A stretch of DNA of 64,000 nt, from contig JAOSKU010000001.1 of assembly GCA_027493445.1 (NCBI GenBank), positions 1,453,314-1,517,313 on the forward strand. The letters run 5' to 3'. Of the stretch, positions 18,146-26,495 are shown in pieces (positions within the stretch are counted from its first letter, which is position 1; each line of letters opens with the position of its first letter). Made by a program: the position numbers and the translations under genes. The notes beneath the pieces were generated by a model. That model was not told the origin of the DNA and did no database searches. It saw only the letters and a program-made list of their open reading frames with translations. The DNA comes from Thermoleophilia bacterium (GTDB lineage Bacteria; Actinomycetota; Thermoleophilia; RBG-16-64-13).

Positions 18146-18616
18146 TCAGCTCAAAGCAGCCCGGAAGGCATCCTCGTAAAGGTCGACGATATTCGTCCTC
18201 CCAGGCGCGACCCACTCCGCAAAGATCCAGAGCTTCTCTATCTTGAGCTCGTCTTCTTCGTCCTTCGTGAGCTTGTAGTGAGCGGTGAACTCCTGCTCCA
18301 CGACCTCACCACTGCTCTTGATCTCGAACGTCGCCTTCAGCAGGACCGCGAACAGCCCCTGGTTCTCATCGATGGCGCAGTGCTGGGGTATCAACGTCTC
18401 CTGTATGTGCGGGTGAGCGCACGAGATCTTGAGGAACTGCTCGCGGTTCACCACCATGACAATTGGAAAGTACGTGGTGACCGCGATGTCAGGAGAGTAG
18501 AACCTGAACATGTCGCTGCAATGATCGGGGTCTTGGGCGACCGTGCTGTATGACTTGAAATACCCACGCTGGTCGTCGAGAAAGAAATCCTTCATTGCCT
18601 GACGGTCGAATTCCAT
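18146..18616 (-). CDS. NTF2-like protein
   Basis: 156 residues from ATG 18616, chosen because AAGGGGGAG lies just upstream; a GTG six bases earlier is the alternative. A helical opening (EFDRQAMKDFFLDDQRGYFKSYSTVAQ) is followed by long strands (VTTYFPIVMVVNREQFLKISCAHPHIQETLIPQHCAIDENQGLFAVLLKATFEI and EVVEQEFTAHYKLTKDEEDELKIEKLWIFAEW), as in the NTF2/SnoaL fold. It lies 20 bases after the FAD-dependent gene and is surely co-transcribed with it. In steroid and polyketide pathways such proteins act as ketosteroid-isomerase-type or hydratase partners, which would suit a neighbouring ketosteroid-dehydrogenase-like enzyme; that is inference only. Confidence 0.7.
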   Translation of the reverse strand: MEFDRQAMKDFFLDDQRGYFKSYSTVAQDPDHCSDMFRFYSPDIAVTTYFPIVMVVNREQFLKISCAHPHIQETLIPQHCAIDENQGLFAVLLKATFEIKSSGEVVEQEFTAHYKLTKDEEDELKIEKLWIFAEWVAPGRTNIVDLYEDAFRAALS

Positions 18617-18635
18617 GATCACTCCCCCTTAAAGA

Positions 18636-20060
18636 TCAAAGTCCGAGGTATTCCACCGCATTCTCACCTGCGATGCGGCCCGAGTTCACGGCGAAGCCCA
18701 AAGAGCCACCGGTGGTGATCACCTCGTACGACTCTCCATAGATGCCACCGGCGGCATTGCCGACCGCATAGAGACCGGGGATCACACCAAAGCCTTCGTC
18801 GACCACCTGGGTCTTGTGGTCGATCTTGATGCCACCAAGCGTGGTGAAGACGTGGAAAGTCGACTTGATCGCGTAGAAGGTCGGCTTCCTCACGGGCCTC
18901 AGGTAGCGGGTGTCCTTCGCGAAGAGAGAATCGGCGTTCCGGTCGAAGCATTCGTTGGACTGGGCGATGGTAGCCTCGAGAGCCTTGCGGTCAACGCCCA
19001 TCTTGGCGGCCAGACCCGCTGTCGTGTCGTCGATGAACGCCTTCCCTTCTGCGACTCCGCGTTCGATGTTCGCGGGCAGATCGGTGATCTTCGTACCAAC
19101 CGGGACGAACTCGCCTAGCCCATAGCAGATACCCTGTTCGATCATGAAGTTCTTGGTGTCCTCGTCGAAAACGGAAAAGAGAACACCGTCCTTCTGGCTT
19201 GCCAGCGCGTTCCCCGAGTATGGGAACCTATACATGACCGATTCGTCGCAGAAGCGCTCGCCTTCGAGATTGACCCACAGAAAGGGCTGGGCGCCCGCCG
19301 CCCAGAGCTGTGAGACGGGGCTTTCTCCGGGAACCGCGGCGATAGACATTAGGACGCCCTCTCCCGAACGTGCGGCACCCAAGGACCACGCCAACTCGAG
19401 GAGCTCGCCCTGCTGGTCCAGGTCGACGACCGGGTCTGCAAAAGCGCCCACGTTGGTGTGTTCCTCCATCATCTTCCTGTTGCTCGCGAAACCCCCTGCC
19501 GCGATGATCACCGCTTTGGCGAGAACCTGGACTCCCTCCCCCTTCTTGCGCGTCCCCACCGCGATGTACTTGTCACCCTCCGCGTCGTGGACCAACTCGG
19601 TCACCGGGGTGCCCAGGTAGGCCTCTATGCCGGCCGCCTTGACCTGTTCGAACAGGGTATCGACCAGAGCATGGCCCCCACCTTCCATGAGATGCCATGT
19701 GCGCGGGCCATCGGGGAACAGTGCGGCGGGCTCGGTGAACGTGACGCCAAGCTGCTGAAGCCAGTCGATGGTGTCGGCCGACTTGTCCACGTAGGCTCTG
19801 ACCAAGCGGCCGTTCGCATACCAGTGGGTGTTGTCCATGTGGGTCCGGAAAGCCTGATCACGAGTGATCCCGATGCTCTTCCGGATCTGTAGGGCACTCT
19901 CCGCCGCGAACAAGCCCTCGGCGAACCTCGACGTACCACCGTGGGTTGCCATCTTCTCGATCATCAGAATGCGCGCGCCGCCATGCCGAGCGGTCAGGGC
20001 TGCCGCCATGCCGGCAGAGCCGGCCCCGATGACCAGAACGTCCGCTTCCAACGTTTCCAT
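18636..20060 (-). CDS. FAD-dependent oxidoreductase, fumarate reductase/3-ketosteroid dehydrogenase family
   Basis: About 474 residues from ATG 20060 (METLEADVLVIGAGSAGMAAALTA, the FAD-binding GxGxxG). Later signatures are HGGTSRFAEGLF, the NAD/FAD motif AKAVIIAAGGFASNRKMMEE, and the C-terminal TTLGGIKIDHKTQVVDEGFGVIPGLYAVGNAAGGIYGESYEVITTGGSLGFAVNSGRIAGENA. These place it in the flavocytochrome c/urocanate reductase/KstD superfamily. It has no haem domain and no signal peptide, so it is a cytosolic flavoprotein that either reduces a conjugated double bond or introduces one next to a carbonyl. It is the first gene of a two-gene unit behind a TTGCA-box promoter. Confidence 0.85.
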   Translation of the reverse strand: METLEADVLVIGAGSAGMAAALTARHGGARILMIEKMATHGGTSRFAEGLFAAESALQIRKSIGITRDQAFRTHMDNTHWYANGRLVRAYVDKSADTIDWLQQLGVTFTEPAALFPDGPRTWHLMEGGGHALVDTLFEQVKAAGIEAYLGTPVTELVHDAEGDKYIAVGTRKKGEGVQVLAKAVIIAAGGFASNRKMMEEHTNVGAFADPVVDLDQQGELLELAWSLGAARSGEGVLMSIAAVPGESPVSQLWAAGAQPFLWVNLEGERFCDESVMYRFPYSGNALASQKDGVLFSVFDEDTKNFMIEQGICYGLGEFVPVGTKITDLPANIERGVAEGKAFIDDTTAGLAAKMGVDRKALEATIAQSNECFDRNADSLFAKDTRYLRPVRKPTFYAIKSTFHVFTTLGGIKIDHKTQVVDEGFGVIPGLYAVGNAAGGIYGESYEVITTGGSLGFAVNSGRIAGENAVEYLGL

Positions 20061-20266
20061 CGTCCGCCCCCCGTTGTTCCTTCCCCCGTCGTCGAAGCCC
20101 AGACTGCGCGGCAATCGGCCCGCCCCCTGCGACACCACCGCATCACCTCGAAAGAGCTACTCCACCGCCTCCCCCTTCCTCTGGATCCGCGCTTCTCCGG
20201 AGGCACGAAGCCCACCCTCCGCTGGTGCAACAACCCCGAATCGACTGCCAGCTAGTGCCGCTAGCA

Positions 20267-20332
20267 ACCCTACCGAACGACGGATAAGATGTCAAGTACA
20301 ACTTTCGTACATGCAACTGTTGTGAATGCAAC
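20267..20332 (-). promoter_or_regulatory. Promoter with three TTGCA-type boxes, flavoprotein unit
   Basis: Reading the minus strand: -35 TTGACA (20295-20290), a 17-base spacer and -10 TAGGGT (20272-20267). Upstream are GTTGTA, GTTGCA and GTTGCA (complements of 20297-20302, 20312-20317 and 20327-20332), spaced exactly 15 bases apart. The interval from -35 to the boxes equals that at 46983-47033. The rest of the 300-base gap between 20061 and 20362 holds nothing else I recognise. Confidence 0.65.
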
Positions 20333-20362
20333 CTTCTGGAGTGTGAATTCTGCGCCGGAGGT

Positions 20363-20947
20363 CTAGAATTCGATTCCCTGTCGAGAAGTGATTCCCGAGC
20401 TGAAGGGATGCTTGATCTCGTTCATCTCGGTCACCAGATCGGCCAGGCGCAGGATCCGCTCGGGCACGTAGCGTCCGGTCAGAATCAACTCCACGCCCGC
20501 GGGCTTGGCTAAAACCAGGCAAGCGACCTGGTCCACGGGCAACAGGCCCCAGGCTGCCGCCACGTTGATCTCATCGAGAACCACGACATCGTATCCGCCG
20601 CTGTGAAGTACCTCGGTGCACTCCTGCAGGCCCACCTGGGCCAACGCGCGATCCTCGGCCGTGACATCTTCGGGATGCGTCCAGCGCTGGGCCCCGAACT
20701 GCCTGATCGTCACGCTGGGGAGTTGCACCAAGGCACTCAGCTCGCCGTAGGGTACGCCCTTCATGAATTGGCCGAAATAGACCCGGAGGCCGTGCCCCGC
20801 CGCCCTCAGGGCCAACCCGAGGGCGGCGGTCGTCTTACCCTTGCCGTTGCCGGTGTAGATCTGCACCAGCCCTTTGGCGAACGGCCTTGCGTCCAGTCCG
20901 ACACCGGCTGAGTGCTCGGTCACGCCGGTCATCGGCCGCATCGCCAC
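20363..20947 (-). CDS. cobO: ATP:cob(I)alamin adenosyltransferase, CobO/BtuR type
   Basis: 194 residues. The N-terminal P-loop LVQIYTGNGKGKTTAALGLALRAAGHG is the BtuR/CobO hallmark, followed by VYFGQFMKG, SGGYDVVVLDEINVAAAWGLL and ELILTGRYVPERILRLADLVTEM. The enzyme transfers the adenosyl group from ATP to cob(I)alamin to make coenzyme B12. The only B12 enzyme in this window is the acyl-CoA mutase encoded at 42.8-44.9 kb, so this is probably its dedicated cofactor supplier. It starts with GTG two bases after the phosphotransferase stop, so the two genes form one unit. Confidence 0.92.
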   Translation of the reverse strand: MAMRPMTGVTEHSAGVGLDARPFAKGLVQIYTGNGKGKTTAALGLALRAAGHGLRVYFGQFMKGVPYGELSALVQLPSVTIRQFGAQRWTHPEDVTAEDRALAQVGLQECTEVLHSGGYDVVVLDEINVAAAWGLLPVDQVACLVLAKPAGVELILTGRYVPERILRLADLVTEMNEIKHPFSSGITSRQGIEF

Positions 20948-20948
20948 A

Positions 20949-21980
20949 TTAGCGGTGATACAAGGAGGACAGCATGTGGTCCAAAATCATGTCGGCGGCG
21001 TCTTTCCTCTTCACTATCTTCGCGGGTCTGGCCTGTAGCAAGACGATGTTTTCCGGAGCTTCCAGATCGTCGTCGATCGCCCACTCGAGGTCCTGAGGTG
21101 TGTTGTCGAAATGGGCCTCGAGAATCTTCGCCAGTCTCCCGATCTCAATCGCTTCCTCGTCGGTCAGGCAGAAAGCCGCGGCCTTTTCGGGGGAGAGGTC
21201 TTCTTCGTGCGTCCCCATCGCTGAACAAGATACGACTTTCGCTTTCGCCCCCAACACCTTCTCGTGTACGACGAGCCCCTCCTTCTCGAGAACGAACCGG
21301 TCAGGGGTGCTCTCCCCCGAGACAACGCTCTCGCCTAGGCCCCAGTTGGCTTCTACGATGATCCGGGAAGGATCACCCGTGTTCGGGTCGGCCGTGAAGG
21401 CGATCCCCGCAACCCGGGCGTTGACCATCTTGAGGACGCAGACACTTATGGGGTTCCTCGCGCTCGGTCCCCCGTCGCGCAGCGAAGCGCTTAGGGAGCG
21501 GACGTTGAATGAGCTGGACCAGACCCGCTTGATCTTCTCGAGGAGGTCGGTCTCGCCTCGTACGTTCAGGTAGGATTCGTATTGGCCAGGACGGCTTTGG
21601 GCCCCGGCGGACCTCGTAGCGACAGCCACGTCGGCTATCCCAGCCGTCTCGCACATCCGCCGGTAGTACGAGAGGATGACGGCGCCCATCTCTTGCGGCA
21701 TAGGCCTCGACTCCAAGATCTGGCGCAGGTTGTCGCTCATCTCGCTGAGACGTCCGAAATCGGTAGCGGCGCCGCCGCTGTGCTCGAGGCACCGCCTGAG
21801 CTCTCCCAACGCGCCCGTTTCGTCCAGGAACCTTTCGTACGCCGCCATGGAGAGCGCGAAACCGGGGGGTACAGGCGCCCCGATCTTGGTCATCTCACCG
21901 AGGTTCGCGCTCTTTCTGCCTACCAGTTCATTATGTTCCTGGCCCAGTTCATCGAGCCAGAAAACCCACTTCTCTTGCAC
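20949..21980 (-). CDS. PEP-synthase-like ATP-binding subunit (phenylphosphate-synthase protein 2 / rifampin-phosphotransferase type)
   Basis: 343 residues, only the N-terminal ATP-grasp half of a PEP synthase: GRKSANLGEMTKIGAPVPPGFALSMAAYERFL, then VATRSAGAQSRPGQYESYLNV, VWSSSFNVRSLSASLRDGG, VAGIAFTADPNTGDPSRIIVEANWGLGESVVSGESTPDRFVLEK and TPQDLEWAIDDD with VLLQARPAK. The swivelling His domain is absent here but is the end of the protein encoded at 44982-46658. The pair matches phenylphosphate synthase (about 40 and 70 kDa) or a rifampin phosphotransferase cut in two. Expected chemistry: ATP phosphorylates the partner's His via this domain, releasing AMP and phosphate, and the His then phosphorylates a substrate hydroxyl or enol. 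It starts with GTG; an IS5 element lies 64 bases upstream. Confidence 0.8.
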   Translation of the reverse strand: MQEKWVFWLDELGQEHNELVGRKSANLGEMTKIGAPVPPGFALSMAAYERFLDETGALGELRRCLEHSGGAATDFGRLSEMSDNLRQILESRPMPQEMGAVILSYYRRMCETAGIADVAVATRSAGAQSRPGQYESYLNVRGETDLLEKIKRVWSSSFNVRSLSASLRDGGPSARNPISVCVLKMVNARVAGIAFTADPNTGDPSRIIVEANWGLGESVVSGESTPDRFVLEKEGLVVHEKVLGAKAKVVSCSAMGTHEEDLSPEKAAAFCLTDEEAIEIGRLAKILEAHFDNTPQDLEWAIDDDLEAPENIVLLQARPAKIVKRKDAADMILDHMLSSLYHR

Positions 21981-22043
21981 CTCACTACCCCCTATTCGAA
22001 TCGCGTCAGTGCCACCGAGCCCCCGCTTCCGTCTCGGCGCAAC

Positions 22044-22047
22044 TTAG
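22044..22047. repeat. IS5 target-site duplication, left copy (TTAG)
   Basis: TTAG directly precedes the left inverted repeat and recurs at 23478-23481 after the right one. It fits the YTAR target preference of the IS5 group. Confidence 0.75.
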
Positions 22048-23477
22048 CAGGCCGCTGAAATACCCCGGTTGGAGCCCCTCCGATGTGCTCCGTTGCTCGG
22101 CTGCTTGACCCACGAACGGTCGGTTCTCGGATTGCCCGGGCGAAGACCGGGATTATGCCCCCTGGAGAGGCCGATTCCCCGCCCCTTTTTCCCTATCTGG
22201 CGATGCACTCCGGAAGCAGCGATCTCATTCTCACCAGGTTGTAGGCGGCGGCCGTGAACTGGAAGATCCATCGGGCCTTGGCCCGCCCGCGGTGCCGGAG
22301 CTTGTGAAGCAGTCCGACTGTCTTCATCCAGCCGAAGGCCTCCTGCACCAGATTGCGCTTCTTCTGGCTGAGGGCGTATCCCTCCCACCGTGTCGTGCGG
22401 CCATCGATGGCCGAGTACTTCTCTTTGCGAGCCACATGCGGGGTAACAACGTTAGTCCGTAGTTCGCCCACGAAGTCCTTGGTGTCGTAGTTCTTGTCGG
22501 CTGCGACAGTGAACCGGCCCTTGGTCTTTTTGCGCTCCTCCTTCACCAGCTCAAGACCCATCTCCCGCTCGGCGGTACCGGTGGCCCGGGAGAGATCGGC
22601 CTGGACGATGAGACCGTGGCGGTTCTCGGTGAGGAGATGGCCGGCATAAGCGAGCCGGGCCGCTTCTCCGGGAGAGTGTTTGGCAAGAAGAGCTTCCGGA
22701 TCGGTGGTGGAAGCGTGGGTGTCATTCCGGCGCCGCTCGCCGTGGAAATCCACACTCGGGTTGCGGTCGCGGCCTGCGCTTTCCGAGACTGGCTCGGCGG
22801 GGCTCGGGTCCTCCCCTGCACCCGGGTCATCTTTGCCTGGCCCCCGGCCGCCCTCCTGGCCCTCGGCCAATTCCTGTTTGGGCCGGAAGCTCTTGAGGGA
22901 GGCCGCCGCTTCCACCAAGGTGCCGTCCAGGCTGAAGTGCTCCCGGGAAAGGAGTTTCCCCGCCTGGGCCTGCTTCCTCACCTCCAGGAAGAAGGCCTCG
23001 GCCACCTCGCCCTCAAGCAGGCGCTCCCGGTTTTGGGTGAAGGTGGTGGGATGCCAGACGGGCTCGTTTAGATCGAGGCCCACAAACCAGCGAAAGAGCA
23101 GGTGATACTCGAGGTGTTCGCAGAGCTTGCGCTCCGAAGGGATGGCGTAGAGCACCTGAATAAGCAGGGCTCGCAGAAGGTACTCGGGCGGGATGGAGGG
23201 GCGGCCGGCTTCACAGTAGATCTTGTCAAAGAGGGGGGAGAGACCGCAAAGCGCCTTATCGGTCATCTTGCGGATGGCCCGCAAGGGGTGATCTTTGGGG
23301 ATGCGCTCCTCCAAGGGACCCAAGAATACAAACGACGGCTGCCTTGCCTCTTCTCCCCGCATCCCAACCCCCTCGCTTTATGCCAGTTTGCAGGGTAAAC
23401 ACTACCAAAAAGGGGCGCAAAAAGATAGGAAGTTGAGGCAATCGGAGGGCTAGGCGGGGGACTTTTTCAGCAGCCTG
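22048..23477 (-). mobile_element. IS5-family insertion sequence, about 1430 bp, complete
   Basis: The ends are imperfect inverted repeats of about 40 bases: the left reads CAGGCCGCTGAAA, the right (complement) CAGGCTGCTGAAA, and the similarity continues inward to AGCCC(C)TCCGAT. Both ends are flanked by TTAG. One transposase gene fills the element with no frameshift, so it may be recent and active. It lies between the geranylgeranyl-reductase-like gene and the phosphotransferase subunit, inside what would otherwise be one transcription unit. The right-hand TTAG also supplies the stop codon (TAA, complement of 23478-23480) of the upstream flavoprotein. Confidence 0.88.
22193..23362 (-). CDS. 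IS5-family DDE transposase
   Basis: 389 residues. The N-terminal DUF772-type segment is PSIPPEYLLRALLIQVLYAIPSERKLCEHLEYHLLFRWFVGL. The DDE catalytic residues appear to be the Asp in HFSLDGTLVEA, the Asp in FTVAADKNYDTKDF and the Glu in KRNLVQEAFGWMKT, the last in the expected Y/R-E region. A charged, poorly conserved stretch of about 70 residues (rich in Glu, Gly and Pro) separates the first two. The protein cuts and rejoins the element's ends. Confidence 0.92.
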   Translation of the reverse strand: MRGEEARQPSFVFLGPLEERIPKDHPLRAIRKMTDKALCGLSPLFDKIYCEAGRPSIPPEYLLRALLIQVLYAIPSERKLCEHLEYHLLFRWFVGLDLNEPVWHPTTFTQNRERLLEGEVAEAFFLEVRKQAQAGKLLSREHFSLDGTLVEAAASLKSFRPKQELAEGQEGGRGPGKDDPGAGEDPSPAEPVSESAGRDRNPSVDFHGERRRNDTHASTTDPEALLAKHSPGEAARLAYAGHLLTENRHGLIVQADLSRATGTAEREMGLELVKEERKKTKGRFTVAADKNYDTKDFVGELRTNVVTPHVARKEKYSAIDGRTTRWEGYALSQKKRNLVQEAFGWMKTVGLLHKLRHRGRAKARWIFQFTAAAYNLVRMRSLLPECIAR

Positions 23478-23481
23478 TTAG
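23478..23481. repeat. IS5 target-site duplication, right copy (TTAG)
   Basis: Partner of 22044-22047. Its first three bases are the complement of the flavoprotein stop codon TAA. Confidence 0.75.
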
Positions 23482-24581
23482 GCCACATACCTCAGAGATG
23501 CCTTCATCATTTCCACGACCCGCTCAACCGTGACCTGGGGATCATCCGCCGGCGTGAATCTGGCCTTCACGGCCAGAGCATGCAGCTCTTTGATCGCGTC
23601 CACCATGCCCCGGGTCAGATCAAGATAGATGTCCGCCGCCGCCGTGCTCCGCCCGGCCGCCGCAAGAACAGCCTGGGCAGCCTTGGCAGCACTCATGAGC
23701 GCAGTGCCGATGCCCTCGCCGGTGGGCAACTGGAAACCCGCCGCGTCACCTACCAGCACAACGTTCCCCACGGCCGGGACGAATTTCCGCGAGAACAGCT
23801 GCTCGTACAGTTTCGCTTCGACCGTACCGTCGAGCCTAAGCGGCACGGTCTTGGGATCGAAGCCGTATTGCCGAGCCAGATAGGGTTTGACCACCTTTTC
23901 CTTTAGCGCGCTGGTTTCGCCGAGTTTGCCCGAGACTTCCAGAAGGAAATACGGCCCCTTGAAGTTGATGATGAACCAGTATTTCAGAACGGCGTCGTAG
24001 AATGTGTGGATGTAGGCGTCTTCCAGAGGAAACGCCATGTGATAGCATTCGCGGATCTCCTGATTGTACGGCACTTTCAGGCCCGGGAACAACGACTTCC
24101 TCACGGCCGACTTGGCTCCGTCCGCCCCGATCACGAACCTGGCCTTCAGGTCTTGCGTACTGCCGTCTCTCCTCTTGTGCACCCTGACGCAGCAGCCGTC
24201 GCTCGCCTGCGATACGTCGATGGCCCTCGTCGAGTCCGAGATCGCCGCCCCCTGCTTCTGCGCCGCCTGGACCATCCAGAAATCCAGGTCTTTCCGCCAG
24301 GTGATTGGCATCCTTTGCTCGATGACGCTCCGTTCGGCACCCTGCACGTACACCGCCTGGCCGCGCAGGTATCGGGGAGGAACCATGACGGTCTGCGGCA
24401 ACTCGCCGAAGATCTCGCGGGTGAGCGCTTGAGCCGTGTCGCCGAAAAGGACCCCCGAGCACACCTTGTCTCTGGGCAAGGCCCGTGTCTCGAGCAGAAG
24501 GGTACACAACCCCCCTTGAGCGCAGAGCTTCGCGGCCGCCGCGCCACCCGGTCCGCCCCCGACAACAATTACGTCCCACAT
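23478..24581 (-). CDS. FAD-dependent oxidoreductase, geranylgeranyl reductase family
   Basis: 367 residues. The N-terminus MWDVIVVGGGPGGAAAAKLCAQGG is the FAD-binding fold; RDKVCSGVLFGDTAQAL matches the family's DKxC(S/G)G motif; RFVIGADGAKSAVRK and NVVLVGDAAGFQLPTGEGIGTALMSA are the GDG-type and GD motifs of the GGR/PHBH group. Archaeal relatives saturate isoprenoid chains, others hydroxylate or reduce ring compounds. The C-terminus ends at the IS5 target site and its TAA stop lies in the duplicated TTAG, so the original end may be intact. It follows the Tm-1-like gene by 18 bases. Confidence 0.85.
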   Translation of the reverse strand: MWDVIVVGGGPGGAAAAKLCAQGGLCTLLLETRALPRDKVCSGVLFGDTAQALTREIFGELPQTVMVPPRYLRGQAVYVQGAERSVIEQRMPITWRKDLDFWMVQAAQKQGAAISDSTRAIDVSQASDGCCVRVHKRRDGSTQDLKARFVIGADGAKSAVRKSLFPGLKVPYNQEIRECYHMAFPLEDAYIHTFYDAVLKYWFIINFKGPYFLLEVSGKLGETSALKEKVVKPYLARQYGFDPKTVPLRLDGTVEAKLYEQLFSRKFVPAVGNVVLVGDAAGFQLPTGEGIGTALMSAAKAAQAVLAAAGRSTAAADIYLDLTRGMVDAIKELHALAVKARFTPADDPQVTVERVVEMMKASLRYVA

Positions 24582-24599
24582 GCGTACCCCCCGTTCTCG

Positions 24600-25847
24600 T
24601 CAGGCCCTGACGTCCACCTTCATCAACTCCGCCAGGCCACCCGCCAGGGCCCGGGCGAATGCCGGCTCCTCCAAGTGAGCGTCAACTTCGACCACCTCGA
24701 TCTCACCCTTCAGGAGACTCCTGAGCTCGCGCACGAGTATCTGATCCTCCTCCGGAGAGAAGAGGACACCGCCCGGGGGGTCGAAGCCCGACCATCCCTT
24801 CGACGGGATGTAGAACCTCACCGGCCCGGTGGCCTTGTTGAGCTTTTCGGCGATGGTCCTCGCGGTCAGCAGCAGCTCCTCGGGGCTGAGCCGGGTCCCC
24901 ATCCTCAGGTCGTCTATCCTGAGCATCCGCGGGCGAGAGGAGTACTTCTCCGAGTTCTTCCGCGTGGGGCCGGCGCCGGTCATGTTCAACCCACACGGAG
25001 CCAGTACCTGGGGTATGCCTCGAAGGCCGGCCATTTCCAGTCGCTTGGGTCCACCGGGCCTGTTGCCCTCGAAAAGCTCGTCGCTGACCCCCACCAATGC
25101 GATGTCGACGACGCCGTCAAAGAAACCCTGCTCCAAAAGGTCCTCCATGGCCCTGTCGCTGATGCCCTGAGCGTGAAAGTTGACCACGTCGAACCCATCT
25201 TCCTCGAGCAGTTCCCGAACAAGGCTGGCGCACCGCTCCGAGCTACCGTCTTCCGTCATAGCGATGAGGGGTCTCTCTCCGCCTGCGAGAAGGGTCGCGA
25301 GAGAACCGGACGCGTTCTCGCTCATGCCACATATGGCCCCCACCGCGCGGCGCAGAACGTTCTTGACCAGACCGTTCAATCCGACGACGTCCACGATAGT
25401 GTTCATCATGGTGATGTCGCTGGTGCCGAACCACTTTCCGGCGTATGCCTGCATGCCGGCTGCGGACGACACGATGAGCTTCGGAACACCGAAAGGCAGA
25501 ACGTGCATCACGGCCGATCCCACCGTCGCCGCGCTTGCGCCGCCCAGGGCCATGATCCCGTCGAGCTTGCCGTCATCCAACAGTCTCCGGACCTGGCTGC
25601 TGGCACCCGCGATGACCAGAGAGGTGATCTTCTGCCGGTCCTTTAGGCTGCGGATCTCCTGAACCGTCGTTCCGGCGCCTCTGGCTACGTCCTCGAAGGA
25701 GATCTCCGGCACGATGCCGGCGCAACCCTCCCTGGTGCTCGTATCGATTAGAATCGCCCGGCAGCCAAGGGCCTCGATCTGCTGCCTGACGAAGGCAAGC
25801 TGTTCTCCTTTTGTGTCCAGAGTCCCCAGAACCGCGATGGTCTTCAC
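24600..25847 (-). CDS. Tm-1-like ATP-binding domain protein (UPF0261)
   Basis: 415 residues, the normal family length. It starts MKTIAVLGTLDTKGEQLAFVRQQIEALGCRAILIDTS, the standard UPF0261 N-terminus. Further family segments are KLDGIMALGGASAATVGSAVMHVLPFGVPKLIVSSAAG, GTSDITMMNTIVDVVGLNGL, PLIAMTEDGSSERCASLVRELLEEDGFDVVNFHAQG and VRFYIPSKGWSGFDPPGGVLFSPEED. The plant homologue Tm-1 blocks tobamovirus replication; bacterial members have no established reaction, though they often sit beside catabolic or PEP-mutase-like genes. The start overlaps the upstream phosphatase-like stop (ATGA), so they are co-translated. Confidence 0.88.
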   Translation of the reverse strand: MKTIAVLGTLDTKGEQLAFVRQQIEALGCRAILIDTSTREGCAGIVPEISFEDVARGAGTTVQEIRSLKDRQKITSLVIAGASSQVRRLLDDGKLDGIMALGGASAATVGSAVMHVLPFGVPKLIVSSAAGMQAYAGKWFGTSDITMMNTIVDVVGLNGLVKNVLRRAVGAICGMSENASGSLATLLAGGERPLIAMTEDGSSERCASLVRELLEEDGFDVVNFHAQGISDRAMEDLLEQGFFDGVVDIALVGVSDELFEGNRPGGPKRLEMAGLRGIPQVLAPCGLNMTGAGPTRKNSEKYSSRPRMLRIDDLRMGTRLSPEELLLTARTIAEKLNKATGPVRFYIPSKGWSGFDPPGGVLFSPEEDQILVRELRSLLKGEIEVVEVDAHLEEPAFARALAGGLAELMKVDVRA

Positions 25848-26452
25848 GCCAACTTCCCCCCCGGAGTGCCCGTGACGTCCGCCCGCAAACGATCGACTAT
25901 GGCGGGGTACGCGCGCCCGATGGACTCCTCGAGCTCCCTGATCACCGTGCCTACATATGCCGGGTCGTTGTGAACGAACTCGAAGTAGGTATCGTCATGG
26001 GGAAACGTGGAGGTCTTTTCCCAATAGAACTCCGTCCCCGCCTCGAGAAAATCCTGCAGCACGAAGAGTTTTCCCTCGAGTTCTCGGTGGGCGCCGACGA
26101 GATCCCTCCGTATTTCCGGCAGCATGCAGATCACGAGGTCGCTGGACGTAAGGAGGTCCAGGTCGGCTTCCCTCGACCTGTAGCCGGAGATGTCGATGCC
26201 ACGCTCCAGCAATGCGGTCCGCGTGGCTCCCGGCATCTCCCGGCCAAACGGAGGGTCAGGTATCGCCAAGCCCAACTCGCGAAACCAGGCTCGCACACCC
26301 TGGCCGACGAAACCGGCCGACAGCACCTCGATCCCTTCGACTTCGGCCGTGCCGTCGGCGGCAAGCAACTGCTCAAACATGCTCTCCGCCACAACGCTCC
26401 TCTGTAGGTTGAACAAGCACACGAAGAGAACCCTCTTCGGATTGTTCGTCAC
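25844..26452 (-). CDS. Low-molecular-weight protein-tyrosine-phosphatase-like protein, copy 1
   Basis: About 202 residues from a GTG at 26452 behind a GGGGG stretch; a longer frame to 26527 would run into the upstream SDR gene. The P-loop RVLFVCLFNLQRSVVAESMFEQL holds the CX5RS motif of LMW-PTP and ArsC-type proteins, and EFVHNDPAYVGTVIREL near the C-terminus has the DP pair expected of the general acid. Typical LMW-PTPs have about 150 residues, so there is extra sequence in the middle. A second, distinct member lies at 41212-41793. In a catabolic operon with no signalling kinase, dephosphorylation of a small-molecule intermediate is conceivable but unproven; an arsenate reductase is an alternative. 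Confidence 0.75.
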   Translation of the reverse strand: MTNNPKRVLFVCLFNLQRSVVAESMFEQLLAADGTAEVEGIEVLSAGFVGQGVRAWFRELGLAIPDPPFGREMPGATRTALLERGIDISGYRSREADLDLLTSSDLVICMLPEIRRDLVGAHRELEGKLFVLQDFLEAGTEFYWEKTSTFPHDDTYFEFVHNDPAYVGTVIRELEESIGRAYPAIVDRLRADVTGTPGGKLA

Positions 26453-26495
26453 CTCTGCGCCCCCTTCCGCCGGTATCACCGGCACTCCCCGGCGT

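Noticed and set aside
20949..21980. A truncated, dead PEP synthase
   Set aside because: The missing His domain is encoded separately at 44982-46658, and a two-gene layout is known for phenylphosphate synthase.
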